Shown here: positions 11,387-23,492 of the stretch, in pieces
Layout of the letters: each line of letters begins with the position of its first letter
Numbering within the stretch: the stretch's first letter is position 1
Assembly: GCA_038087015.1 (NCBI GenBank)
Contig: JASBNA010000003.1
Location: 2,542,001 to 2,606,000 of the forward strand
Source of the DNA: Cerrena zonata
Taxonomy: Eukaryota; Basidiomycota; Agaricomycetes; Polyporales; Cerrenaceae
DNA: 64,000 nucleotides
Direction of reading: 5' to 3'
The notes under the pieces: generated by a model
What the model was told of the DNA's origin: nothing
The model's input: only the letters and a program-made list of their open reading frames with translations
The model's database searches: none
Made by a program: the position numbers and the translations under genes

Positions 11387-13215
11387 ATGATGGTTTGGGG
11401 AAGTATGCCTCCCCTTATGACTCGCATACGCCAAGTCGTCTTCCCAAAAAAAGCGAAAACATTCCCATTCAAGCTCTGTACATCAAGCTGGGACCTGACC
11501 GAAGAAAGTGGACACCTCACAACAGGATTCAGCGGCACGAATGGCAATCGGTTTCTCTTACCGACATCTATTACCCAGGAATCCCCACCGAAGCAACTAG
11601 GTACCAACGCCCAAGTACTGTCGTACCTACTTCAAACAGAGAATGATACGTACTTCTGTCTCAAGGGTCAGAACCAGTAAACTCTCACTGCCTGCAAGTT
11701 CCTGGAACGGCTCACCAATGACTACCCCAATGTTCAAGTTCTGCTCGACGTCGGGGTACAGATGCTCCAGCTTGACAATGAGGCTCTTGCACGACACTGG
11801 CTCTCTCTTTATCCAAAGAGTGGCACTATACGTGCTGCTGTCTTTTTTAGCGAGGAAGACGAGTTGGTGGTCGTTACGCAGAATGGAAAGAACGCGGAGC
11901 CTTTGCACTCATCTCCATTCAAGCAAAGGTTGGATGAATGTGTTGTTTACCTTGATGATGCCCACACATGTGGGACAGATCTCAAACTGCCTAGGGATGC
12001 TCGAGCTGTGGTTACGCTAGGACCGAAAGTGACAAAAGATCGACTGGTTCAAGGTACGTTTTATTAAAATACGATTGCAGTTAAAAACCTTATATGTAAA
12101 TAATAGCATGCATGCGGATGAGGAAGCTTGGACATGGACAGTCTGTCATGTTCTGCGCTCCACCTGAAATTGACCGCCGTATTCGCGAGATTACGAACCT
12201 TTCGCCTGACGTTTCTCCTCGAGTTGACAATATCATCAGATGGGCCATATCTGAAACATCATCTGAAATTGAGCGGAGCATCCCTCAGTGGGCACAACAG
12301 GGCGTAGAACATAACAGACGCAAGAAGGCATACGAAACCTATTCTGCTTCGTCCGATGTCGAGACTCTTTGTGACGCATGGAGACAGCGCGAGTCAAAAA
12401 CGCTCGAAGAGCTGTACGGACTACAAGCAACTCCAGATGACGACACGGAACATCCTGCATTTCAAGTTCCTGACATCAAAAGTCGTCTAGAGTCATTCGG
12501 AATTTCTCGTCTGTCTTCTACGGGATATGGGGAAGAACAAGAGCGTGAGGTGAGCCAGGAAGTTGAACAAGAGCGCGAAGTAGAACGGCCACCGAAAGCC
12601 AAACCAGCAAAGCCATTCCTGCACGAGGACGTCCGGACATTCATCGCCACTGGTCACCTAAATGTCGCATCCGGCCAGTTCATACCTGCAACAAATATGT
12701 TACAGTTACAGTCCGCTCACCTCGAGTCAACGTGGTCCATGGGACTTTATATGACCCAGGACTTCACCCGTACTATCCAATCTGCAGGCCCACAAAGCCC
12801 TCTCGACTTCATACGCCCTATGAACTGGATTATTTCTGGGACTGACGATCGCAAAAATCCTATTTTTGTGGTTATGAGTCCTCACGAAGTAAATGAGCTA
12901 TTACCTGACATCCGAAAATCCTTCAACTCAAGACTTCACATGTTTAATCCTCGGGTGACAGAGTGGATGAAATCGTTCTCGGACCTCTCGTTTTACACTA
13001 TTTCAGGCGCTATCCAATCTTCCCTAAACCTACCATCAAGGGAGATACAGAGTCAACTCAGCCTCCTATCGGGTCAGGTATACTTGGACAATATGGAGAT
13101 ATACTACGAAGTTGAACGGTTGTTGAGAATTCGGAGGGTGGATAGAAATGGCTCTACGCACATGGAATGTGACGGCGCGGTTTTGGAATGGATACAGAGC
13201 TATAGAGCAGAATAG
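11387..13215 (+). pseudogene. DUF3638/DUF3645-family protein, 3' remnant
   Basis: The reading frame 11387-12053, a 53-nt intron (12054-12106) and 12107-13215 together translate into the C-terminal part of the giant fungal DUF3638/DUF3645 proteins (usually near 3000 residues, often annotated as ubiquitinyl hydrolases). Diagnostic blocks are GFSGTNGNR, QLGTNAQVLSYLL, VQVLLDVG, CVVYLDDAHTCGTDLKLPRD and VTKDRLVQ followed by CMRMRKLGHGQSVMF. An in-frame TAA at 11678-11680 separates the first two groups of blocks, and the frame is the same on both sides, so it is a nonsense change. Upstream of about 11420 the family resemblance stops. The stretch is therefore 5'-truncated and interrupted. The part downstream of the stop could still be expressed as a shorter protein. 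Confidence 0.82.
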
Positions 13216-14380
13216 AATATCGAGTGAGTGAGAGGGTGAAAGTTGAGATACTTGCTTACTAGTCTTGTATATAGTGACTCGCTTCAGAGTTCCAGCCCAA
13301 GGCGAAGGCGGTTACTCTTTTGATCTTTAATCCGTAAAAGGAAGGTGAAGTGTTCACTGGCGCCTGTGTGATTCGTGGCGGGGAATAAACACAAATAAAC
13401 GAAATAAAAAGGAAATAGAAATAGAAAAAGAGATGCTCGCGAGCTCTCAGACCCACCCACTTAAGGTCCTATGCGATCAGCGCCCTTTGTCCGGTCAGAG
13501 CCCCCCTCGTATCGGTCGAAGGCCCAGGATATACTTCGAACCGACAGAGGAGTAGGGGAGGACCTCCGCAGGGGTAACCACGGCGAGCTTGGTCTGGACC
13601 ATAACAGATCGTAAACCCACTGCGCCAGCATCTCGTTATTTCTACTCTTTTGTATCGGAATATATACCAGACTTTAGTGCACATTTCAACAGCCAAAACT
13701 GTGAGTCTCTCTCTTGTATTCGGTGCCAGTGCTTCCCGGCTGGCCAGCGAGCTCCGAAACTTGACAGAGGCCTAAAGAGCCGTTCCTCGGGGATTTTTGA
13801 GGTAAGATAGAACCCTGGCTGGCGGGATCGGAATCGAAGCCGGTTTCGAGAAGATCGGTGTCGAGATCGAAGCCACCGCCCGCCGTGTACAGACATGAGG
13901 TATATATATCCTTGCCCCCGCCGTCTAGGATGACTTCATATATCTTCCCTCCTCCTGCGACAAATGTTTCAATAGTCTGGTGGGTTCTAGGCGAAAGGGA
14001 ATGGGGTACAGAGAGACCCATGTCGGCAAGATACTCCACCTACGTCCTTTAGATAATGCTGACTTCGACTGAATGATCGTAAACACTCCCCAATCTTGTT
14101 TTGTAGATATTGTAATTGTACCTGTACTATAACATCTTGTCGCTTCCGAACATATGCATATACACTTATCTTGCTGCCTGAAGCTAATTATAATGATCAC
14201 CGGTGAGCTTTGCAATCGAGGGATGGCCCCTTTGACTATTGAACTGGTCTTGATCATCAGCACAGGAGATAGAAGTCGAAATCGTAATATGAATATGAAT
14301 ATAAAGGTTGTAGCATCTCCGTTAATGAGAAATAAGGCTGCATGACATCGAACAAGATGAGACATACCTCTACTGGATAA
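13216..14380. other. Intergenic region with a possible SINE
   Basis: No gene is assigned. A minus-strand frame at 13686-14039 (117 codons) is the best open stretch, but it has no family motif. Next to it lies the tRNA-like sequence listed at 13400-13640. The right part (14050-14380) is AT-rich and probably the 3' flank of the F-box gene. Confidence 0.4.
13400..13640 (-). mobile_element. Candidate tRNA-derived SINE
   Basis: Read on the minus strand, TGGCGCAGTGGG near 13616-13627 matches the Pol III A-box consensus exactly. A B-box-like GGTTCGAAG follows near 13533-13541. The A to B spacing of about 70 bases is too long for an ordinary tRNA, and no cloverleaf can be drawn. About 100 bases further on the strand becomes T-rich with T5 runs that could terminate Pol III. 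No second copy was found in the window, so this is tentative. Confidence 0.27.
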
Positions 14381-15838
14381 CTATAAACCGAAGACTGGTT
14401 TACGTTCACTCCCGTTCACCACCTCCGACGACAGTTGTCTTCCCATATATCGCCGATATCTCGAGATAATCGACATATCTAACCAATTCGCATAAATTTC
14501 GTTTTGCCCACAGATAGCAATATACATCGGAACTTGGTCTTGCCCGTACTCCCTATGTCTTGATTATCAGCAGCATTCCGTTTAAAATGAGAATGAGACA
14601 TACAGAAAACCGACAGAGCTGATGGTACCTATGCCACAAAACGATGCGGATGGCTTCAGGTCACCGAAAGAACCCGCAGGTACTTTGTTTCCACCATCGT
14701 TGACGTTGAATCGCCAGGTAATAGCTCCTCTGGGTACATTAAAATCGCCAGTTATCTTCCACGCCCATACTTCGTTCGACTGAGGCTGCCAATCGATGTA
14801 AAGGACCTCGGTCCCATGAGGTCCGTATGCCCCCAACCATATCCCCACCAATCGCTGTGGACTCCAATCCATGGACGGATTGTTATCGAGAGGTGGCGAC
14901 CGTCGAAGAGGATAGTATCTATCTGTGGTGGAGATAAGCGAGGTTCTATCCTGTGGATGGTAGGTGTAACGGAAGTCATCAAAGAAACGGGGGATATACG
15001 GTTGGTGAAGGGTTAGTTGTGCATGACATCCTTCGGGAATATCGAAAGACAGTGCTGCGGGGAAGGTGCAGTCAACAGTATCTAGGTATAGATAACAGGA
15101 TGGTTCGAGAGCATCCTTAGTGAAGAATTTCTTTGGATCTGCATGCTCGTGGGAGAGTTCCCGAGAGAGACGGGGTAGGGTGTTGTCGTTGTCATACCAA
15201 GCTGCGTTCTCGGGAGGGAAGTCGGGAAATTGGGATATACAAGAGAAGCCTTGAACAGGGACGTGTATGAAGCTTGCCTGATTTGTCTCTGAAAGCAGGA
15301 GCAAAGATGGGGTGACGCCTGATCGAGTTTCTGGGTACCAATGAGCGGGAGAGTACCAGTGTAATGTGGCATAGCAGGATGCCTTTGAGTCGTCTTCTGT
15401 ATCGGGTCGATTCAAACGAATATGGAAAGATTCGACATAGGATGGAAGCCATGGATCACGAGAATTATGCTGGTCGGTGGCCAACGCAAACTGCCATACT
15501 TCGCATATGATCCCAGGCCAGTTTCCGTCTTCGTTGATGCGACACTCCAAGATGTTGCCTCTATAGGCATAGTCACTCGCCCACAGGCCCAGTAGCCCCC
15601 CGTACTTGTGAAGAAGACCGGTGTATACATCATGCCATGTATAATCTGGCTGAAAGGCAGAGATGTCTGTTACTCCACAGCGAGAGGCGAGCATCCTCCA
15701 TATCCTCTCATCTGTAATGTAGGAATATATCAGCTTGGAGGAGCATAGCAGGTTGAAGATGTCTATGGAGTCTAGATAAGCGAAAAGGTCAAGGTAGATA
15801 TCATATGGGAGGGATGAAAGTCGGGGACTCAGGCTCAT
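14381..15838 (-). CDS. F-box protein
   Basis: Exon 1 is 14604-15838 and exon 2 is 14381-14558, joined across a 45-nt intron (GTATGT..CAAG), giving 470 residues. The F-box is at the N-terminus (about residues 5-50): LPYDIYLDLFAYLDSIDIF, then LCSSKLIYSYITDERIWR. The F-box binds Skp1 and makes the protein a substrate receptor of an SCF ubiquitin ligase. The rest has no WD40 or LRR repeats but contains segments (GLLGLWASDY, LVGIWLGAYG) typical of the uncharacterised C-terminal domain found in many fungal F-box proteins. Without the intron the frame stops at 14582 (418 residues); the spliced form is preferred because exon 2 continues the domain (VPMYIAICGQNEIYANW). It is head-to-head with a RING E3 gene, 378 bases apart. 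Confidence 0.82.
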
Positions 15839-16216
15839 AATGATAATATCTGCATAGTATATTTCAAGTCATATACGGTACAGTCTGGAAGAAACCGTAG
15901 TTCTCACCTGTCTTTAGGTGATACCAACGTACCGTAGGATTCAGATAACCAAGACCAGAAGTGGGAGCATATAAGTACGGGGGTACGAGCTGGTACGAGG
16001 GGTGGCACTGTATTCATTGTCCGACGTGCCAATCAATGACATGATAAGATAAGATCCACCTTATGATTCCATCGCATCGCCATTGGTGCCTGGCCGCCGT
16101 TGTGACCGACTCTGTCATGTACCACAGTGTACCACCACATCCAACGACCAACCAACCAACTCGCAACTCTCTAGAATAGATCTGCATAACCCTTATGCTT
16201 CAATAAACAGTTCGAT

Positions 16217-18657
16217 ATGAACTCATCCACTAATGTTACGTCACAATCTACCGATGACGGTCTTGTCTCGTATGGATACAAGCTGGCTAGTCGTTTTCTA
16301 GGTGTTTCTTCACGAGTTGTAGGTCGGCTTCGGAAATATGATAGCGTTGCGAACTGGAGACAACCTACTCCAGCGATGGATCCTGTCTCACTGAGGACAC
16401 AACATCCATCAGACCCATATCCCCCCTCTCACCACTACGCCGAAGCTACACATGTGCTCGGGCCATGGGGTTTCGTTACCTCGAGATATTTTGTCGGTCA
16501 ATTTATTATGGTTGAGTACACTCCATTTCTGTATTTGTCGTCTATATCTCATCTGTGGCAGGCCTTTGTTCTCAATCGTATACAAAATATAGTCGTTCCT
16601 CCAAGAAACCCATTGACCCTTCATCATCGCATGCACCGTCTTGTCAGACAACAACCAGGAAGGGCTGCTGGCTTGTCATATGTCCTTGCGTATCTATTCC
16701 CCATTGACCTCTCGTCAGCCTTCTCCCGTTTTGTCTTCCGTATCCCCTCCGTGTGCCTCCTAAGCAAGACTCTGTTTCTCTGGGGTGTAATCCTTCTACA
16801 GACTCTTCATCGGTTCCCGACATGGCAGTGGGACTGGTTACAGACAATAGAGAATTGGACAAAACAGAAATCCATGGACGATATCTGTTGGGTCACTTTT
16901 GTCTCAGTCTGCACGACACTCTTCATTAGTGCCCTCACCAGTGGAATGGAGGGTCAAAATGGTTCGAATAATGCCCCGTTCAACCTCGTGAGTCCGTGTT
17001 CACAACTGACAGCGGCTCATTTTATTGACCCAAGTTTCCGTAGTTCGCATATTCATTCATATTATATTTGTATACCTCGCCTGCCATGCAAGTTGAATCA
17101 TCCCAGAATGGACCTCTTCGACCAGATAGACATGCCACTATCACTATAATGCTTCCTTTGCTTCAGGTATGTTGTCTCCGTCAGTACATCCGTTATTTGC
17201 ATGTTTCTCATCCGCCTTCTCCAGCTTGCCCTAACCCATTGCATGGAAATCCGACCCAAATGGGCCAAACTCCGGCTGGTACCAACAACCATTGTCGGTG
17301 TTCTCTCGTTAGTACATTTCCATGCGGTGTTTTGGTTCTATCCAACTTCGTACCCCATACCCAACTATGTTCCAAACCTGGTGGAATCGGTACTACTCTG
17401 TATCACTCTGTTCACGCTCTCACTCAATGCGTTCACACAACTCTGCCTAACAGGCGGTATTTCCAAACCTCTCCTGGGACATACAGCGAGTTTGATGCCG
17501 AAATGGGACGAGGATTTCACGATGGTTTTATTCAGGCTTGGTACCGCAAGTCTCGAAGCTACTAGTGTTGCAGGATTGGGTAATGAAGTGGGTGGTGTGG
17601 CCGTTACGTCTACCCTACCCTCGGGAGCTCGTCCTGGTATTGATCTAGGTCAGGGCACTGTCGAGCTTTCTCACTCGGGCGTTACCTCCATTTCTCCTGG
17701 GCAATTGACTCCACATCGAGGTACGACACGGGGTTTCTTGAACGAAATTACTCGTGTGAAGGTGAACTCTACTCGAACTCACTTCTTGACGGATACTTTC
17801 ATCAACGGTGCCTGGAGGAGGGGATTCCTTGACTTCACCAAAGCGTTATGGAATGTGCTGAAAGGCATCTGGAGGTTCTCCACATCGAGACGACCGACAC
17901 AATCCAACTCTCCCTCAGTAGTAGAAGACGATATGGAGGAATTCGATCAAGACGGGATCTATGAACGATTCTTGCGAGGAGAATCCGTGAGTGACGATGA
18001 AGACGAAGTATTTGTACCTGGACAGGATCCTATTTCGGACGATGGAGGGGACGATACAGAGGATGAAGAGGAACAAGAGATATCCCGTCTCTATACTGAT
18101 CTTTCAGAGGTAGCATCTACATCGTCAGCTGCACCTGTCCTTCTGGCTCATATGATGAATGCCTCGACTTCTCCACTCACCCGGCGAAGATATACCTCTC
18201 TTCTCTCTAACCATGCGGCGGCGAATAACCCTGGAGAGGAAGAGAACTGGGATACTTACGTTCAAGCAAGACGAGATAGTAAGCAAACCAGAACGGGCTC
18301 CGACGGTGAAAATGCCGATGGCTCCAATATCCGAAGTTGTGTCATCTGTACCGTCGAGCCTAGGGATATCATTTGTTGGCCATGCCGGTGAGTTCAGCCC
18401 GCAAAGAACGTGGGTCTCGTTCATCATAGTACACACCGACTGAATGACTTCTATTTTTTGTGCACACTACTCAGATGCCTTGCGCTGTGTAATGATTGTA
18501 GGGAAAATTTGGCGTCCCGATCCGCGGCCTCGAAACATAGCTGTCCTTGTTGCAGGCGGAAGTGAGTATTCGATTTCTCTTTGCTTCCGCGCACAGCATT
18601 AACGCATTCTTCGATCGGTGTAGCGTGGAAGGCTATTCGAGAATCTATATTCCATGA
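16217..18657 (+). CDS. Membrane RING-finger E3 ubiquitin ligase (Asi1/Asi3-like)
   Basis: Five exons, 16217-16987, 17044-17166, 17225-18387, 18475-18561 and 18624-18657, join into 725 residues. The first 400 residues contain several hydrophobic segments (for example VGVLSLVHFHAVFWFYP), so it is a polytopic membrane protein. An acidic stretch follows (about 590-640). A C3HC4-type RING occupies about residues 670-718: SCVICTVEPRDIICWPCR, then CLALCNDCRENL and CPCCRRN, with the protein ending SRIYIP. This arrangement matches the Asi1/Asi3 family, which in budding yeast act at the inner nuclear membrane in protein quality control and amino-acid signalling. Location and substrates here are inferred from the family. 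The RING is split by an intron between its second and third cysteine pairs. Confidence 0.88.
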
Positions 18658-19126
18658 ATCGGAGATTGTATATACGGAATGGATAACTTTGTAAACGATG
18701 TATTTATATCCTAAACCTTGATGAGGCTTGGATTGACAGTGTGTACTATTCCTTGATATTTGAAATATGGTCGAGGGCCATGTGAGAGTATGACCCACAC
18801 CGTATCGGTACAGCTGACGTAGGGAAGCTGATATGACTGTCGTACGCAATTGGCCATGGATGAGGAATGGGTCTAGAGACTCACCTCGATCCGGCCAGCG
18901 ATGGAACATGTAAGAGATCGGAAGACGTACAGCCAAGGCATGATCCGGCACAGAGCGAGGCGGTATCACCTGGTCTGCTCTACGTTTTCTGTCCGGCGAG
19001 TAAACTCCATTCCAGCAAGTGTATAAATACGATGGACGGTTTGCGTACAGAGGTCTCTCCAAGCCATTTGCTTCGTTAACCACCTCCCGCATTCACAAAC
19101 ACCACTTTTCACGTTTACCCCCGATC
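18658..19126. other. Intergenic sequence
   Basis: No gene is recognised between the RING gene and the small secreted gene. It holds the 3' flank of the former and the promoter of the latter, including a possible TATA-like TATAAATAC about 105 bases before the start at 19127. Confidence 0.45.
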
Positions 19127-19715
19127 ATGAAGTTCACGACTGTTCTTACGACTTTTGCCGTGGCTTTATTCGCTCCTCTTCAGCTTGTCACAGCTGTACC
19201 CGTCACTGAAGCTTCCCTCGAGAAGAGGGATGTCTTTGTACCGCCTGTACTGTATCCTCATGCTGGTACCGTATGGACGAGCGGCCAGAGACACAATGTT
19301 ACTTGGTACGCATATTGAAGTTTCCTTTCCTCTTTCGGATGCAGCATTCTTACCGAGTAACCCATTTTAGGGATGTCTCTAACCCACCCAAACAAATCAC
19401 TAATGGAAAGGGAATGATCCTGCTCAGATTCTCGGTATCGAGTCACCAGGTATGTGAACACCTGATAATGCGGTTTAGAATAATAACTGAAATGAATTCA
19501 AATGATGTCATAGTCGTCCTCGCCAATGGCTTTGATATCCTTTTGGGTAGGACTGAGATCACTGTCCCTTTGGTACTCACCCGTAGCGACTACAGTCTCG
19601 TTTGTAAGTATACTCACCATCCACTCGAGTGTATCAAACCATAAACTTATGATCATTTGTAGTATTCGGAGATTCAGGCAACTTTAGCCCGGAATTCACA
19701 ATTAACGGTGTTTAA
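19127..19715 (+). pseudogene. Small secreted Kre9/Knh1-like protein with frameshift
   Basis: Exons 19127-19305, 19371-19449, 19514-19603 and 19663-19715. Exon 1 begins with a clear signal peptide (hydrophobic core TTFAVALFAPLQLVTAVP) and then VFVPPVLYPHAGTVW and NVTW, the opening of the Ser/Thr-rich, often GPI-anchored Kre9/Knh1 domain. Exons 3 and 4 encode the end of the domain (ANGFDILLGRTEITVP, then FGDSGNFSP). Inside exon 2 the frame must change: KGMILLR is in one frame and ILGIESP in the next, at about 19424-19432. Adding one base (AGATT read as AGAATT) restores the family pattern and makes the exon 2 phase fit exon 3. Either the gene is newly broken or the assembly has a one-base error. 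Confidence 0.72.
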
Positions 19716-20535
19716 GGGCGTTGTTCGACCCCGATGCTTGACATGACGGAGATACAATGAATTTGACGGACATGGACTACTTCATGAACTTAACCCTAAA
19801 TGACTTTATATTTGATCCCTTCGGACTTGGTACGGACTATTTGGACGTTTGGACACTTACTTGCAATGTTACCATGTATGATATCGTCATGTCGTGTATC
19901 GTTATATCTGTAAAACAATTAAACCATAATGTGTAGAAGCTTTTAGAACGATGTGTAGTTCCTTCACTATGATTGAGGCTCAATGACGGGCGTGGGCTGT
20001 TCGAGGTCGAAGGGAAGACAACAATGGTGCACGGTTGTGCCGAGAAACTTAGGGAGTAAGTGGCATTCCTCATTCTGTGTGTCGGCATTGTAGGAATCCG
20101 AAGAGGTAAGCAGGAGGATGGAATGTTGCAATGCGCAATGAAGATACCACCCCTCTAGTATTTTGGGCCTCAGGATCGGCAATGTACATGCGTCTGGGAT
20201 AAATAGTCATGCAGACCTGAATCCTGAATTACACGCCGCTGAAATGGTAGTCACAGCAATTCAATACGCACGTATAAAGCACAGCAAGGAGCAGTGCAAG
20301 TCCGTTTAATGACACGCCGTCGAGATTATAGTCACAACAATTCAATACGCATGTATAAAGCACAGCAAGAAGCAGTACAAGTCCGGTTAAGCATTACATG
20401 GCAGTAGTAAGATAGCTCCAAAGCAACAAGCAACAAGACGGAACTAGGGAATGAACGACTAAGGTCGAGCTGATGACGAGCGTCGGTAAGAGGCAGTAGA
20501 AAGCCAACTTGCGCGCTGTCGAAATGGGCCCCACG
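19716..20535. other. Intergenic region with a tandem duplication
   Basis: No coding sequence is supported. The notable element is an 81-bp unit present twice in tandem (20231-20392), listed separately. Confidence 0.5.
20231..20392. repeat. Two-copy 81-bp tandem repeat
   Basis: Copy 1 (20231-20311) and copy 2 (20312-20392) both start ACACGCCG and contain CAATTCAATACGCA, TATAAAGCACAGCAAG and GTGCAAGTCCG or GTACAAGTCCG. They differ at roughly a tenth to a sixth of positions, so the duplication is not brand new. It lies in the 3' flank of the gene ending at 20536. Confidence 0.85.
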
Positions 20536-21288
20536 CTAGCCCAAAGTAACACGTCGAGCGGAGACGTAGCAAAGCTGAGGGAGATTGGGAGGACGGCCAC
20601 GTTGAGTTTGGGCTAATGAAGGATACTCCAGTTTGGGAGGAAGTTTGTACGAGGTTTGGGTTTGGGATTTGTAACTCGCAAAGGTAACTTCGGCGATCTC
20701 TTGGTTCGAGATGGAGATCTCGGGGAAGTGGAGTTCGGTTTTGACTCGACAGGCCATCGTGGTTAGCTCCTGTTGGGTGAAGGAGCCTTGGAGGGGTCCG
20801 TCGATGGGCTGAATGCGTTTCGAGATGAAGGGAAGGGAGGACCGATTGTAGAGACCGCTCTGAGGTGTAAGAGAGTGGGATGAGTGATGGTGTAGTGGGG
20901 AGAAAGGGGCTGACATACGGATTTGCGGGACTGTGGGCGGGGAGAGGGCCATGACAAGCCATCGAGGTCGTGAAACTCGGCCCTAACACTATCGAATGGC
21001 ATGATGGAGGACAGATGGAGACCCTGACGGTAAACAAGCAAACGATTAGGTCAACTGATGACTCCAAGGCGAAGAAAATACAATGCACACCTGAATGATC
21101 CTGACGGCAATTTCGTCCTCTAGCATCTGCTCCTGCTCGAGTCGCATGATCCTTGCACGACGTAGCTTGAACTTTTCGCTCTCCTCTGGCTTTCCCTCGG
21201 CTTGTTTAGGGAAAGGCTGGATAGTGCTTCTGCGAGAAAGCGAAGACCGCTCAGAGGGCCGACAGAGCGTGGTGGACTTACGCGACAT
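20536..21288 (-). CDS. Hypothetical protein divergent from PCNA
   Basis: Three exons, 21091-21288, 20919-21023 and 20536-20859, all phase 0, giving 208 residues. An N-terminal basic, Ser-rich part is followed by a charged helix (LRRARIMRLEQEQMLEDE) and then a segment including LYNRSSLPFISKRIQPIDG and VKTELHFPEISISNQEIAEV. I do not recognise the family. A possible extra 52-nt intron (GTAAGTCC..TCTCGCAG) begins 7 bases after the ATG, but using it would change frame, so it is not used. The start is 554 bases from the PCNA start, making a bidirectional promoter that contains cell-cycle boxes. Confidence 0.6.
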
Positions 21289-21718
21289 GGTATGAAAAGG
21301 TAGGGTTGAAGGGAAAGAATAAAGCTTGCCCAGCAAGGGGAAAAGAATGTGAAATAAAAAGTTAGAAGAATATAAAGTATAGTAGATGGAAGGGAAAGTG
21401 GGGCTCGATCAACGAGAGAGGAAGTGGAGGAAAAGAAAGAGAGAGTGAGGCGAGATGGCGGTTACTATAGGTCTGATTGCATTCCAGACTGGCGGCTTAC
21501 AAGGCTTGGCTAACCTGTGTCACCAGGTGGTAAGCAATACAACAACTTACGACGGTACCTGATTAATGATTCCTGAGAACATCAGACTCGGATTGTTAAC
21601 AGATTTGTTAACAGATGTATAGTGCATAGCGCGGCCAGGTCAGAGTAGAACATTGATCAGAGCACCAACCTAGTTCAAGCAACCGTCGTGAGTGTGAAGA
21701 ATGACTGTCACACCCTGG

Positions 21719-21785
21719 ACGCGTGACAGGGTGTGACAAGGCGCGTCATGAATAAAAGACGCGAAATACTAGATGTCGGACGCGT
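21719..21785. promoter_or_regulatory. Cell-cycle boxes in the PCNA promoter
   Basis: ACGCGT occurs at 21719-21724 and 21780-21785, with a near match ACGCGA at 21759-21764, all within 125 bases of the PCNA start at 21843. ACGCGT is the MCB core bound by MBF-type factors that drive S-phase genes in yeasts. Clustering next to the archetypal S-phase gene makes function likely, though binding is inferred. Confidence 0.65.
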
Positions 21786-21842
21786 CGACCACTCCTCCTC
21801 ATCTCATTCTTCCCTTCTCTCTTTCTTTATTCGTTATTCAAA

Positions 21843-23219
<1,377 letters not shown>

Positions 23220-23492
23220 AAAGCGCATCCTTGTTCTCATTATCACTTTCTTGTTTGGCTACCCCCATCCCCTTGTTCTAATAGTCGACTTGTTTTCCCC
23301 TGTTTTTATCTCTTGCGATGTATTGTTCTCCAATCTATATCCGTGCAATCCAACCTCTCGGTCTGTTATCAATCATCCTAATTGTAGAAAATAATAGTGG
23401 GTACACCAAGGTAGGGGGAACGAAGCAAGACAGCAAATACAACCAATACTAGAGTACAATACAATACAGCGACAACATCAGACGCGCTAGGC

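Noticed and set aside
11679..11700. A 22-base intron removing the in-frame stop of the DUF3638 remnant
   Set aside because: Although it has GT..AG ends, 22 bases is far too short for a spliceosomal intron, so a nonsense mutation is preferred.
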